A stretch of DNA of 64,000 nt. Origin: Prevotella sp. oral taxon 475. GTDB lineage: Bacteria; Bacteroidota; Bacteroidia; Bacteroidales; Bacteroidaceae. The stretch's first letter is position 1. Every line of letters begins with the position of its first letter. Positions 27,119 to 35,739 of the stretch are shown here, one piece after another. The DNA lies in NCBI RefSeq assembly GCF_018127805.1, contig NZ_CP072334.1, positions 1,156,001-1,220,000 on the forward strand, written 5' to 3'. The position numbers and the translations under genes were made by a program. Below the pieces are notes generated by a model. That model was not told where the DNA came from. It saw only the letters and a program-made list of their open reading frames with translations, and did not search any database.

Positions 27119-28311
27119 AATTGCTTTGGAAGCTGCTTCGTCAGCACATCAGTCTGCCTCAGTTGACAGGCTTTTTCTTCGCCAATCTTTTCGGCACGGC
27201 TATCGTGCTGTTGGGTTGGCAGTTTTATTGCGATGTCGTACCCGTATTCACCTCGGCCGACAGCTTTATGAAGGCTGATTATCTTGTGGTGAGCAAGAAA
27301 ATAGGCCTCGCTGGTGCGTCGGCCTCTCCCTCCTCGGGATTCGCGATTGAGGAGGAGGATAGCCTCTGTGCACAACCCTTCGTAGGTAGGATGGGCCATT
27401 TTACCTCTGCTGCCTACCAGACCGAGGCCTCGATGTGGGTCAATGGCACAAGGATTCTCAACTCCGAACTCTTCTTCGAGAGTCTACCCGATGACTTCGT
27501 CGACGCTTCTCCCTCTGTTTGGCACTACACGCCTGGCAGTAGCGAGGTGCCCGTCATTCTGCCTCGCAGCTATATAACAATGTACAACTTCGGTTTTGCC
27601 CAGAGCCACTCGCTGCCTAAAATTAGCGAAGGTCTCGTTTCGCTCATTGATTTCCGCATCTTCATCCGCGGCGACAAAGAAACGGGGCAGTTCCGCGGTC
27701 GCGTTATCGGTTTCTCTTCTAAGCTCAATACTATCCTTGTGCCGCAGGCGTTCATGGATTGGAGCAACCGCCGCTTCTCCACCGGTGCACCGACGGAACC
27801 GCTCCGCCTCATCTTCGAGCCTCGCAATCCGGCCGACGAGCGAATCTCGGCCTATCTCGACACTCACGGTTATGACCTGGAAGATCCCAATCTCGATGCC
27901 GAAAAGACGTCTCATTTTCTCAGGCTCATCGTTTCGATGGTCATGACGGTGGGCGGCATCATCTCCGTTCTCAGCTTCTACGTCCTGCTACTCAGCATTT
28001 ATCTGTTGGTAGAGAAGAACGCTTCGAAGCTCAAGACGCTTTTGCTGCTGGGCTACAGTCCTGCTCGTGTGGCTTTGCCTTATCAACTACTATCGGTCGG
28101 ACTCAATCTAACTGTTCTGCTGCTTAGTCTTCTGATTCTGCTCCTTGTCCGCACTCGCTACATTCATCTCCTCGAGACACTCTTTCCCGACCTTCCGCAA
28201 GGCTCTGCCGCTCCTGCGATTCTCGTGGGATTAGCTCTTTTTCTGCTGGTCACGGTAATGAATGCGACGATTATTCGGCGAAAGATTGTGAGAAGCAGAG
28301 GCATTTTTTAG
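27115..28311 (+). CDS. FtsX/MacB-like ABC transporter permease
   Basis: A 398-residue membrane protein. One helix lies near the N-terminus (about residues 14-38), followed by a large extracytoplasmic domain (about 40-265). Three helices follow at about 268-298, 323-347 and 366-388. This is the type VII (MacB/LolCE/FtsX) layout, used for mechanotransmission or lipoprotein handling rather than small-solute import. The start overlaps the ATPase stop. The lipoprotein-ATPase-permease order suggests an envelope complex; substrate unknown. Space 28312-28667 downstream has no gene; a weak promoter-like TAATTTTA lies at 28592. Confidence 0.8.
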   Translation: MKLLWKLLRQHISLPQLTGFFFANLFGTAIVLLGWQFYCDVVPVFTSADSFMKADYLVVSKKIGLAGASASPSSGFAIEEEDSLCAQPFVGRMGHFTSAAYQTEASMWVNGTRILNSELFFESLPDDFVDASPSVWHYTPGSSEVPVILPRSYITMYNFGFAQSHSLPKISEGLVSLIDFRIFIRGDKETGQFRGRVIGFSSKLNTILVPQAFMDWSNRRFSTGAPTEPLRLIFEPRNPADERISAYLDTHGYDLEDPNLDAEKTSHFLRLIVSMVMTVGGIISVLSFYVLLLSIYLLVEKNASKLKTLLLLGYSPARVALPYQLLSVGLNLTVLLLSLLILLLVRTRYIHLLETLFPDLPQGSAAPAILVGLALFLLVTVMNATIIRRKIVRSRGIF

Positions 28312-28667
28312 AAGTGAAAGATGTGAAGGAGTGAAAGGAATGAAGATTTTTAGGAATGAAGACTGATGTCTTGTTTATTTTAATTGTTCACAAAATTCGA
28401 GCGATTTCCTACCCCTGCACAGTGTGAGGATTAACGATCCGCTGAATTTTGCACTCCGTCGTTCTGCATACGTCTTCGACAGAAAACCCTCGACATTGTG
28501 ATAGCTTGTAGATGTTATATGGAAAAGGAGGAAACGGAAGGTGAGGGATCAATTTTAGGCTTCTGTGTGTCGGTTTTTCATAAGATATTCGTAATTTTAC
28601 ACGCCAAAGAAACCTTGTTAAGAAGGAGGGAGACCTCTCCGCAGGGTGAAGAATTAAAAAGAAAATC

Positions 28668-30416
28668 ATGCACTTTAAATGGAAATACGAACTGCCTACA
28701 CTGGCTGAAGAACAGGCTGGCGAAGAACTGAGCGAGAAACTCAATATGAGTGCTGTGCTGGGGAGAGTGCTCATTCGCAGAGGCATCACTACAGAGAGTG
28801 CGGCTAAACGGTTCTTCCGTCCACAGCTCAACGATATTCTCAACCCTTTCTTGATGAAAGATATGGATGTGGCTGTGGATAGGCTTAATGATGCTATGGG
28901 ACGCAAGGAGCGCATCCTGATCTATGGAGATTACGACGTGGACGGATGCACAGCGGTAGCGTTGGTTTATCGATTTCTGCAACAATTCTATTCGAATATT
29001 GAGTATTACATCCCCAATCGCTACGAAGAAGGGTACGGGGTGAGCAAGAAGGGCATCGACTATGCACACCAGGCAGGGGTGAAGCTGATTATTATTCTCG
29101 ACTGTGGTATCAAGGCTGTGGAGGAAATAGGATATGCCAAATCGTTAGGCATCGATTTTATTATCTGCGATCATCATGTGCCAGACGAGGTAATGCCGCC
29201 CGCCGTGGCCGTGCTTAACCCGAAAAGAGCCGATGATAGCTATCCGTTTAAGCATCTCTGCGGTTGCGGCGTGGGCTTCAAGTTGATGCAGGCGTTTGCC
29301 AAAAATAATGGAATTCCTTTTTCGAGGCTTATTCCGCTGCTCGACCTCTGCGCCGTGAGCATTGCGGCGGACATCGTTCCGGTAGTAGAAGAAAACCGCA
29401 TCTTGGCTTATCACGGACTCAAACAGCTGAACCAAAACCCGAGCATCGGACTGAAGGCGATTATCGACATCTGTGGACTGGCTGAGCGGGACCTGTCGAT
29501 GAGCGACATTGTCTTTAAAATTGGGCCGCGGATCAACGCTTCGGGTAGGATGGAAAATGGTAAGAAGAGTGTAGACTTGCTCGTGGAGAAGGACTATAAT
29601 GTGGCACTGCAAAATGCCAAACACATTGATGAGTATAACGAGCAACGAAAGGATATCGACAAACAGATGACCGAGGAAGCGAATTCGATTGTAGCCCGGC
29701 TCGAGAGTCAGAAGCACCGCTCGAGTATTGTGCTCTATGATGAGAATTGGAAGAAGGGCGTTATCGGTATCGTTGCTTCCCGACTAACGGAGATTTATTT
29801 TCGACCGACGGTGGTGATCACCCGCGACGGCGAGTTTGCCACAGGGTCGGCACGCAGTGTAATGGGCTTTGACATCTATGCCGCCATTAAAAGTTGTCGC
29901 GATTTGCTGATCAACTTCGGCGGACATACCTATGCTGCAGGACTTACGATGAGATGGAGTGACATTCCGGTGTTTCTCGAACGATTCCACAACTATGTAG
30001 ATAGCCATATCATGCCCGAACAGACCGAAGCGACGTTGCATATCGACGAGCTACTCGATTTCAAGGACATCACCAAGAAACTGCATCATGATTTGAAGAA
30101 ATTCGCGCCTTTCGGGCCCGGCAATCAAAAGCCCCGATTCTGTACGACGGGCGTTTACGATTACGGAACGAGCAAGGTGGTGGGACGCGAGCAGGAGCAT
30201 ATCAAACTCGAGTTGATCGACTCGAAATCAAGCAACGTGGTCAACGGCATCGCTTTCGGACAGAGTGCATCGGCGCGTTACATCAAGTCGAAGCGCAGTT
30301 TTGATATCGCTTATACGATAGAGGATAATGTTTTCCGGCACAACGCAATACAATTGCAGATAGAAGACATCCGGCTCACGGAGGCAGAAGATGCCGAGGC
30401 GTGCTGGAGACTGTAG
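28668..30416 (+). CDS. recJ: Single-stranded-DNA exonuclease RecJ
   Basis: A 582-residue 5'-3' ssDNA exonuclease for recombination and mismatch or base-excision repair. DHH phosphoesterase motifs are visible: IYGDYDVDGCTA (Asp88, Asp90, Asp92), LDCGIKA and CDHHVP (168-170). The DHHA1 part contains NFGGHTYAAGL, and the OB-fold follows with FGPGNQKPRF. Length agrees with RecJ of E. coli (577). recQ starts 26 nt downstream, a natural functional pair. Confidence 0.95.
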   Translation: MHFKWKYELPTLAEEQAGEELSEKLNMSAVLGRVLIRRGITTESAAKRFFRPQLNDILNPFLMKDMDVAVDRLNDAMGRKERILIYGDYDVDGCTAVALVYRFLQQFYSNIEYYIPNRYEEGYGVSKKGIDYAHQAGVKLIIILDCGIKAVEEIGYAKSLGIDFIICDHHVPDEVMPPAVAVLNPKRADDSYPFKHLCGCGVGFKLMQAFAKNNGIPFSRLIPLLDLCAVSIAADIVPVVEENRILAYHGLKQLNQNPSIGLKAIIDICGLAERDLSMSDIVFKIGPRINASGRMENGKKSVDLLVEKDYNVALQNAKHIDEYNEQRKDIDKQMTEEANSIVARLESQKHRSSIVLYDENWKKGVIGIVASRLTEIYFRPTVVITRDGEFATGSARSVMGFDIYAAIKSCRDLLINFGGHTYAAGLTMRWSDIPVFLERFHNYVDSHIMPEQTEATLHIDELLDFKDITKKLHHDLKKFAPFGPGNQKPRFCTTGVYDYGTSKVVGREQEHIKLELIDSKSSNVVNGIAFGQSASARYIKSKRSFDIAYTIEDNVFRHNAIQLQIEDIRLTEAEDAEACWRL

Positions 30417-30442
30417 TTTGTCGGAAGGAGAATCAAAAAGAC

Positions 30443-32347
30443 ATGGCGATCGATCGATTCAAAGAAAAATTGCGTGAATACTGGGGCTATCCCGATTTCC
30501 GCGGTATTCAGCGAAACATTATCGAAAGCATTGCGCAGGGGCGAGACACGTTAGGACTGATGCCGACAGGCGGAGGAAAATCTATTACGTTTCAAGTTCC
30601 GGCACTGGTGATGAGCGGCGTGTGTATCGTTATCACGCCGCTCATTGCGTTGATGAAAGATCAGGTGGATCATTTGCGACAGAAAGGCATTCGGGCCGCA
30701 GCCATCTACTCGGGTATGTCGCGGAGCGAGATCGTTGCAACGCTTGAAAACTGCATCTTCGGCGGCGTGAAACTGCTTTATGTTTCGCCCGAACGGCTCG
30801 CTTCCGATTTCTTTAAAATCAAACTCCGACACATGAAAGTGAGTTTCATCACGGTGGATGAAGCTCACTGCATCAGTCAGTGGGGTTACGATTTCCGTCC
30901 TTCTTATCTTGCCATCGCCGAGATACGCAAACTCAAACCCGAAGTGGCCGTGCTCGCTCTCACAGCAACAGCCACGCCGAGGGTGATAGGCGATATCCAG
31001 AGGAAATTGCAATTCCGTGTGGAGAATGTGTTTCGGATGGATTTCGGACGCAAGAATTTGGCTTACATCGTGCGTCAAACGTCTAACAAGAGCGCACAAC
31101 TGCGGCGAATCTTAAATGCCGTTAGCGGGTCGGCTATTGTCTATGTGCGCAGCAGACGGCGGACGAAGGAAATCTCCGACTATCTCAACTCCATCCACAT
31201 TCCTGCCACTTTCTATCACGCCGGATTAGAACCGACCGTGAAAAATCTTCGACAAAACATGTGGCAGCAGAATGAAGTGCGCGTCATGGTGGCCACGAAT
31301 GCCTTCGGAATGGGAATCGACAAACCTGATGTCCGCGTGGTGGTGCATGTAGATAGTCCCGATTCGATTGAGGCCTACTTCCAGGAAGCCGGCAGAGCAG
31401 GCCGAGATGGACAGAAGGCTTATGCCGTATTGTTGTGGGAAGAAGTTGATAAGAGCAAGCTCAACAAGCGAGTGGCCCATCATTTTCCCGACAAAGAATA
31501 TATTAAAGGTGTGTATGAAGATCTGGCCTACTACTATCAAATCGGTGTGGCCAGTGGTGCCGGTCACTCGTTTCTCTTCGACATCGAAAAGTTTTGCCAC
31601 ACCTTTAAGCACTTTCCCATACAGGTGAACGCCGCTTTGCACCTTTTAGACCGTTCGGGCTATCTGCATTATCATACCGACCCGGACGGAAAAGCCCGAT
31701 TGAAGTTCCTCTTAGAGCGAGACGAACTCTACCGACTCGAGAATAGACCGGCCCAAGAAGATGCCGTCATCACAAGTCTTCTGCGTTGTTACTGCGGCAT
31801 GTTCAGCGATTATGTCTACATCGAAGAAGCCCTCGTAGCCCAGGAGGCTGGTCTGAACACGCATCAGGTGTACGTCGTACTGAAGAATCTTGCCCAGCAG
31901 CACATCATCCGATTCATCCCCCAGCGCAAAACACCCATCATTACCTATCTGCGCAACCGAGTGGACGGAGAGCGGGTGGTCATCCCCAAAGAGGTTTACG
32001 AAGATCGGAAAGAACAATTATCTCAGCGCATCGCCAGTATGCTGGCCTATATTTCCGAGGGAACGATATGCCGCAGTAGGCAATTGCTGCGCTATCTGGG
32101 TGAAGAATGCGAGGAAGACTGCGGACAGTGCGATGTGTGTTTGGCTCGTTCGAGCGAGAAAACTACTGACGCGACCGCCACGCATGCCCAAGAACTGATT
32201 CTTCGATTGCTGGCCGACGGACAACATCACTCCCTTGAAGAGCTCTATACCCTGCCACTTCGGAAAGACGACTTGACTGATGCCCTGGAATATCTTCTGA
32301 ACGAGGACGAACTGATGATCGAGGGAAATTCTATTTTCAAAGCTTAG
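30443..32347 (+). CDS. recQ: ATP-dependent DNA helicase RecQ
   Basis: A 634-residue superfamily 2 helicase. I start it at ATG 30443 (MAIDRFKEKL); the longer frame from TTG 30401 overlaps recJ. It shows Walker A (LMPTGGGKSITF, 40-51), DEAH box (TVDEAHCISQWGYDFRPSY), motif V/VI (ATNAFGMGIDKPDVRVVVH and QEAGRAGRDG), and a C-terminal zinc-binding region with CEEDCGQCDVC. The tail looks like a winged helix with no clear HRDC domain. It unwinds DNA in repair and fork restart, probably in concert with RecJ. Confidence 0.94.
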   Translation: MAIDRFKEKLREYWGYPDFRGIQRNIIESIAQGRDTLGLMPTGGGKSITFQVPALVMSGVCIVITPLIALMKDQVDHLRQKGIRAAAIYSGMSRSEIVATLENCIFGGVKLLYVSPERLASDFFKIKLRHMKVSFITVDEAHCISQWGYDFRPSYLAIAEIRKLKPEVAVLALTATATPRVIGDIQRKLQFRVENVFRMDFGRKNLAYIVRQTSNKSAQLRRILNAVSGSAIVYVRSRRRTKEISDYLNSIHIPATFYHAGLEPTVKNLRQNMWQQNEVRVMVATNAFGMGIDKPDVRVVVHVDSPDSIEAYFQEAGRAGRDGQKAYAVLLWEEVDKSKLNKRVAHHFPDKEYIKGVYEDLAYYYQIGVASGAGHSFLFDIEKFCHTFKHFPIQVNAALHLLDRSGYLHYHTDPDGKARLKFLLERDELYRLENRPAQEDAVITSLLRCYCGMFSDYVYIEEALVAQEAGLNTHQVYVVLKNLAQQHIIRFIPQRKTPIITYLRNRVDGERVVIPKEVYEDRKEQLSQRIASMLAYISEGTICRSRQLLRYLGEECEEDCGQCDVCLARSSEKTTDATATHAQELILRLLADGQHHSLEELYTLPLRKDDLTDALEYLLNEDELMIEGNSIFKA

Positions 32348-32395
32348 GAGGTGCTTCCACCGATCATTTATTCTAACCATTCAACCGAATGGTCT

Positions 32396-32641
32396 GCTTT
32401 CATAATTTATTTTTCCGCCGTGGAGCTTCATTTGATGCTTTCATAAATTATTTTTCCGCCGCGGAGTCTCATTTGATGCTTTCATAAAATATTTTTCCAC
32501 CGCGGAGCTTCATTTGATGCTTTCATAAATTATTTTTCCACCGCGGAGCTTCATTTGATGCTTTCATAAAATATTTTTCCACCGCGGAGTCTCATTTGAT
32601 GCTTTCATAAAATATTTTTCCACCGCGGAGAGCCCACGCGT
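32396..32641. repeat. 41-bp tandem array, AT-rich CCGCGG type (6 copies)
   Basis: The marker GCTTTCATAA lies at 32396, 32437, 32478, 32519, 32560 and 32601, exactly 41 bp apart. Read on the minus strand each unit starts with CTCCGCGG and has AGCATCA at positions 28-34, the same frame as the arrays at 1910, 55602 and 63385. The middle is AT-rich (AAAATATTTT) instead of the palindromic core seen there. Confidence 0.92.
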
Positions 32642-32654
32642 GTCTCCATACTTT

Positions 32655-32750
32655 ATTTTTGCAAAAGCTAAGCTTTCGCACCGTAAAAGCTAAGAGAATG
32701 GAGAGCGTTTTCTTAGCTTTTGCAGTTCGATCTCTTAGCTTTTGCAATGA
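32655..32750. repeat. 22-bp repeats, CAAAAGCTAAG family, in inverted pairs
   Basis: Forward copies at 32661 and 32683 and inverted copies (CTTAGCTTTTGCA) at 32712 and 32734 are each spaced by 22 bp. The halves face each other and could fold into a cruciform or hairpin. The region 32348-32944 between convergent recQ and the secreted-protein gene holds this, the 41-bp array and a terminator. Confidence 0.88.
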
Positions 32751-32830
32751 TGTCTCTTCGTTCCTGCAAATCCGGCTCTTCGACTTTGAAAAGTCGCCTT
32801 TTCACTTTTGTAAATTCAACGATGAAAAGA

Positions 32831-32865
32831 AAAAATCCCGATGCCTTCTTGCGGCACCGGGATTG
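32831..32865 (-). terminator. Terminator of the secreted-protein gene
   Basis: On the minus strand AATCCCGGTGCC pairs with GGCATCGGGATT and is followed by a run of T (TTTTTTC). One mismatch is present. It lies 80 nt beyond the stop of the gene at 32945. Confidence 0.75.
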
Positions 32866-32944
32866 GTCTCAATCTACATGATTGCCTTGCTGCCATCACA
32901 ACAGCGATGCAATGCGAAACATCTCTTAAATTCAGGACAACATA

Positions 32945-33739
32945 TTATGGGTTCACAATTTTCTTACCGTTGACAATGTAGATGCCTTTGGGCAAGTCTT
33001 TGACAGGCGTGTTGAGCCGAACGCCACTCAGGGTGTACACCTCGTCCGTTTGTGCTGCCGTGTCGGAAGTTTTCACGTGGTCGATAGCATTTACTACGGT
33101 CACTTCGACGCCGAAGTCGTGCATCGAACCGGCATAACCCACCGAATTGCACATGTCGAGCGCAGGAGCATGTCCGCCTGCATAACCGTCGCCATCGCAC
33201 AGGATGCGCATCCTACTCTTGCCGGCCTTTGCGTCGGCAGGTACGTTCACGGTGAATTGATGCTGCACCACGCCCCGATGACCTAAGCTCGACTGTTGCG
33301 CTCTGCGCCAATTGGTATCGGCATAGGTCGAGGCGTAGATGGGGTTCCAAGATGAAGTGGCCTCGGTGATGGCTGTACCCGGCGTGGAGAAAGCACGTTG
33401 AATGTCTTCGAAACTGCCATCGCCATCCCAGTCGAAACCTATCTGAATGTCCCACGTCCAAATGCCCGAACGCACGTCGAGAAGAAGTTTCTCGCCCGGT
33501 GCGGTCTTAAAAGACTGTTCGTCCTGCAACCAGTTGTAAGCATTTTTGCAGGGTCCATCGGTGTAAGAAAGCAGCGTTGTTCCGCCCGACGTTACCACTA
33601 AGCTATAGAAAGACTGGCTTGCGGCATGTGCAAAATTGGCCGGATTGGTCTTCGAGGGTTGACAATAAGTTTGTGCCTGTACCTGTGCCACTGACGAAAT
33701 AAGGAGAGCAACTCCTCCGAAAAGTGTAGAAATTTTCAT
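32945..33739 (-). CDS. Secreted protein, GEVED-like, with C-terminal sorting tail
   Basis: A 264-residue exported protein. I start it at the ATG encoding MKISTLFGGVALLISSVAQV, a clear signal peptide; the longer TTG frame is not credible. The middle contains WDIQIGFDWDGDGSFEDIQR, which resembles the Asp-rich loop of GEVED domains, and RMRILCDGDGYAGG. The end (VYTLSGVRLNTPVKDLPKGI, YIVNGKKIV) is like type IX secretion or sorting tails of Prevotella. Function unknown; it is probably a surface or secreted carbohydrate-associated protein. A minus-strand TACCTTTG lies near 33788-33795 upstream. Confidence 0.7.
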   Translation of the reverse strand: MKISTLFGGVALLISSVAQVQAQTYCQPSKTNPANFAHAASQSFYSLVVTSGGTTLLSYTDGPCKNAYNWLQDEQSFKTAPGEKLLLDVRSGIWTWDIQIGFDWDGDGSFEDIQRAFSTPGTAITEATSSWNPIYASTYADTNWRRAQQSSLGHRGVVQHQFTVNVPADAKAGKSRMRILCDGDGYAGGHAPALDMCNSVGYAGSMHDFGVEVTVVNAIDHVKTSDTAAQTDEVYTLSGVRLNTPVKDLPKGIYIVNGKKIVNP

Positions 33740-33913
33740 CGCTTTTTGAATTAAGATGATTGATAAAGTTAGTAAAATTCGCAACACAAAGGTATAAAGA
33801 TATTCCAACGTGGACAAAATAAAAGCTGAAAATCTTTGTTTTCAGGCCGATTTCCAGACGGAAACACGCTCGGTTGAGGCCGTTATCTTGCGTGTGCGGT
33901 AGAAATTAGGCCT

Positions 33914-34591
33914 TCAGCCCACGATTTCTGTGACGGTGAGCACGCCGTCTTGTGAAACGCTGAAACGGATGTCTACCCCTTGAAAAGGCATGCCGTAGAT
34001 CTTTGTCGGACTGCTTTGATAATGTGGACGAGGGTCTAATTCCAGCACGCCTCGCAGCACTTCCTGCTCCTCTGCTGTGAAGTAGGGAGACATATCTGCC
34101 TCGAAACGTACCTCGAGCCGACGAATCGCATGACGATCCACAAATCCGCATCGCACTCCTACATGACTGTCGGCATAGGATAGATAAGGTTTGATGTCGA
34201 AGATGGGCGTCCCATTCATCAAATCGGCCCCCAGGACGTGAATCACTGGTCCCTGCATGCTCTGCCACTCGATGCGTTCAATCCGAACGGAAGACAAGCC
34301 TAAACCATTCGGTCGGAAAGGCGAACGCGAAGCAAACACGCCCACTCGCTCGTTTCCGCCTAACAATGGCGGGCGAACCACCAGGCTATTGGTCGGCTGC
34401 ACGTTGGCCGAGAACGCCCAAATGAGCCAAATGAAATCGAAACCCTCCAGTCCGCGTAGCGCATCTCTGCTGCGATAGGCAGGTTCGAAGACAATTTTTC
34501 CGCGCAAATCTTCTACTAATCCGCTTTGTTTAGGAATGCCGAACTTAGAAGAAAAGGGCGAATGAAAATGGGCAATGGGTTGAATTTGCAT
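33914..34591 (-). CDS. trmO: tRNA N6-threonylcarbamoyladenosine methyltransferase TrmO-like (TsaA/YaeB)
   Basis: A 225-residue TrmO-family protein that methylates t6A37 in some tRNAs. It starts at ATG 34591 (MQIQPIAHFHSPF). Diagnostic segments are GLEGFDFIWLIWAFS, FASRSPFRPNGLGLSSVRIE and the later MNGTPIFDIKPYL, all typical of the YaeB/TsaA beta-barrel. It is on its own strand, with a TATCTTTG -7 element at 34613-34620. Function is assigned from the family. Confidence 0.9.
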   Translation of the reverse strand: MQIQPIAHFHSPFSSKFGIPKQSGLVEDLRGKIVFEPAYRSRDALRGLEGFDFIWLIWAFSANVQPTNSLVVRPPLLGGNERVGVFASRSPFRPNGLGLSSVRIERIEWQSMQGPVIHVLGADLMNGTPIFDIKPYLSYADSHVGVRCGFVDRHAIRRLEVRFEADMSPYFTAEEQEVLRGVLELDPRPHYQSSPTKIYGMPFQGVDIRFSVSQDGVLTVTEIVG

Positions 34592-34612
34592 CGTTATCTT
34601 GATTGATTGCCG

Positions 34613-34620
34613 CAAAGATA
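34613..34620 (-). promoter_or_regulatory. -7 promoter element of trmO
   Basis: The minus strand reads TATCTTTG, matching TAnnTTTG, 21 nt before the ATG. No clear -33 TTTG is seen. Confidence 0.5.
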
Positions 34621-34698
34621 ACACATTCTGCCCGGGAGAACAACGGCTTATTGCCATTTGTTGCCTTGTAAAGGTGGCCGGAATAAAACGGATAAAGA

Positions 34699-34730
34699 TT
34701 TGTGGAATCAAAAAATAAGCAGTACTTTTG
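34699..34730 (+). promoter_or_regulatory. Promoter of the polysaccharide export gene
   Basis: TTTG at 34699-34702 and TACTTTTG at 34723-34730 have a 20-nt spacer, an excellent Bacteroidetes promoter. The predicted leader to the ATG at 34839 is about 100 nt. Confidence 0.75.
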
Positions 34731-34838
34731 CAAGTGCAAGCCGCGACTGGAGAACCCTGAGCAAAGCTTGAAATCCTTGGCATACGTTACTTTTCAATAG
34801 ATTGAAAATATCCAGATTACGTTTTAGATAAAGAAAAG

Positions 34839-35633
34839 ATGAAGAAGATACTGATTCCTTTTATCTTGTTGGCAGCCGTGTTGCTCACGGGAAGCTGCGG
34901 AGGAAGTAAGAGAGTGGTGTATTTCCAGAACATCGATACCCTGAGTTTGGCTGCATCTAAAGGGCAGCATGACACCAAAATCATGCCCAAAGATCAGCTC
35001 TCCATTACTGTCGTTACAACCGACCCAGCAGCTTCGGCTCCCTTTAACCTCACCGTAAACGGGACTGTGGGCACACGAGGACAACTCAATTCGGCATCCA
35101 ATTTGCAAGACTATGCTGTGGATAACGACGGAAATATCGAGTTCCCCATCGTAGGCAAACTGCATGTAGCCGGTCTGACGAAAAAGCAATGCCAAGACCT
35201 GATTAAAGAAAAAATCTCCTCTTATCTCTCAGCCACCGAAAAACCGATCGTCACGGTGCGGATGTCGAGCTTCCATGTAACGGTGTTGGGCGAAGTGAAC
35301 AGTTCTTCTGTCATCCCCGTCACCACAGAGAAGATGAGCATCATCGAGGCTATTGCACAGGCTGGCGACCTCACCTTATACGGTAAACGCGACAACGTGA
35401 TGCTCATCAGAGAGGATGCCGACGGGCACAAGTCGGTACATCGACTCAACTTGAAGGATGCTAACCTCATTAATTCGCCCTACTATTATTTGCAGCAGAA
35501 CGACATCGTCTACGTCGAACCCATCGCAGCCAAGGCCAATAGTGCTCAGGTATCGGTCTCGACAAGCATTTGGGTGGGCTTGGCAAGTTCGATATTGTCG
35601 CTGGCTTCTTTGATTGTGGGATTAACGAGATAA
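34839..35633 (+). CDS. Polysaccharide export outer-membrane lipoprotein (Wza-like)
   Basis: A 264-residue lipoprotein: MKKILIPFILLAAVLLTGSC ends in a lipobox with Cys at residue 20. The Poly_export domain is visible in IMPKDQLSITVVTTDP and DGNIEFPIVGKLHVAGLT. An SLBB part follows (FHVTVLGEVNSSSVIPVTTE). A C-terminal hydrophobic helix (ISWVGL-like, residues about 243-262) may cross the outer membrane as in Wza. Normally such genes sit beside a Wzc-type kinase or chain-length regulator; none is here, so it may serve a distant capsule or exopolysaccharide locus. Confidence 0.88.
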   Translation: MKKILIPFILLAAVLLTGSCGGSKRVVYFQNIDTLSLAASKGQHDTKIMPKDQLSITVVTTDPAASAPFNLTVNGTVGTRGQLNSASNLQDYAVDNDGNIEFPIVGKLHVAGLTKKQCQDLIKEKISSYLSATEKPIVTVRMSSFHVTVLGEVNSSSVIPVTTEKMSIIEAIAQAGDLTLYGKRDNVMLIREDADGHKSVHRLNLKDANLINSPYYYLQQNDIVYVEPIAAKANSAQVSVSTSIWVGLASSILSLASLIVGLTR

Positions 35634-35637
35634 ACGT

Positions 35638-35670
35638 GTTGAGGGATGTTTTGCAGCATCCCTCAACTTG
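35638..35670 (+). terminator. Stem-loop after the polysaccharide export gene
   Basis: GTTGAGGGATG pairs with CATCCCTCAAC around a short loop, 5 nt after the stop. The T tract is weak (TTGT). Confidence 0.5.
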
Positions 35671-35739
35671 TACTCATACTGCTTGCAGCACCTATATAAG
35701 TATTTTTCAACCGGTAGAACTCGATACGAAAACATTAGA

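Noticed and set aside
28498..28731. 77-residue frame in the space before recJ
   Set aside because: It overlaps the recJ start, has no promoter or family features and unusual composition.
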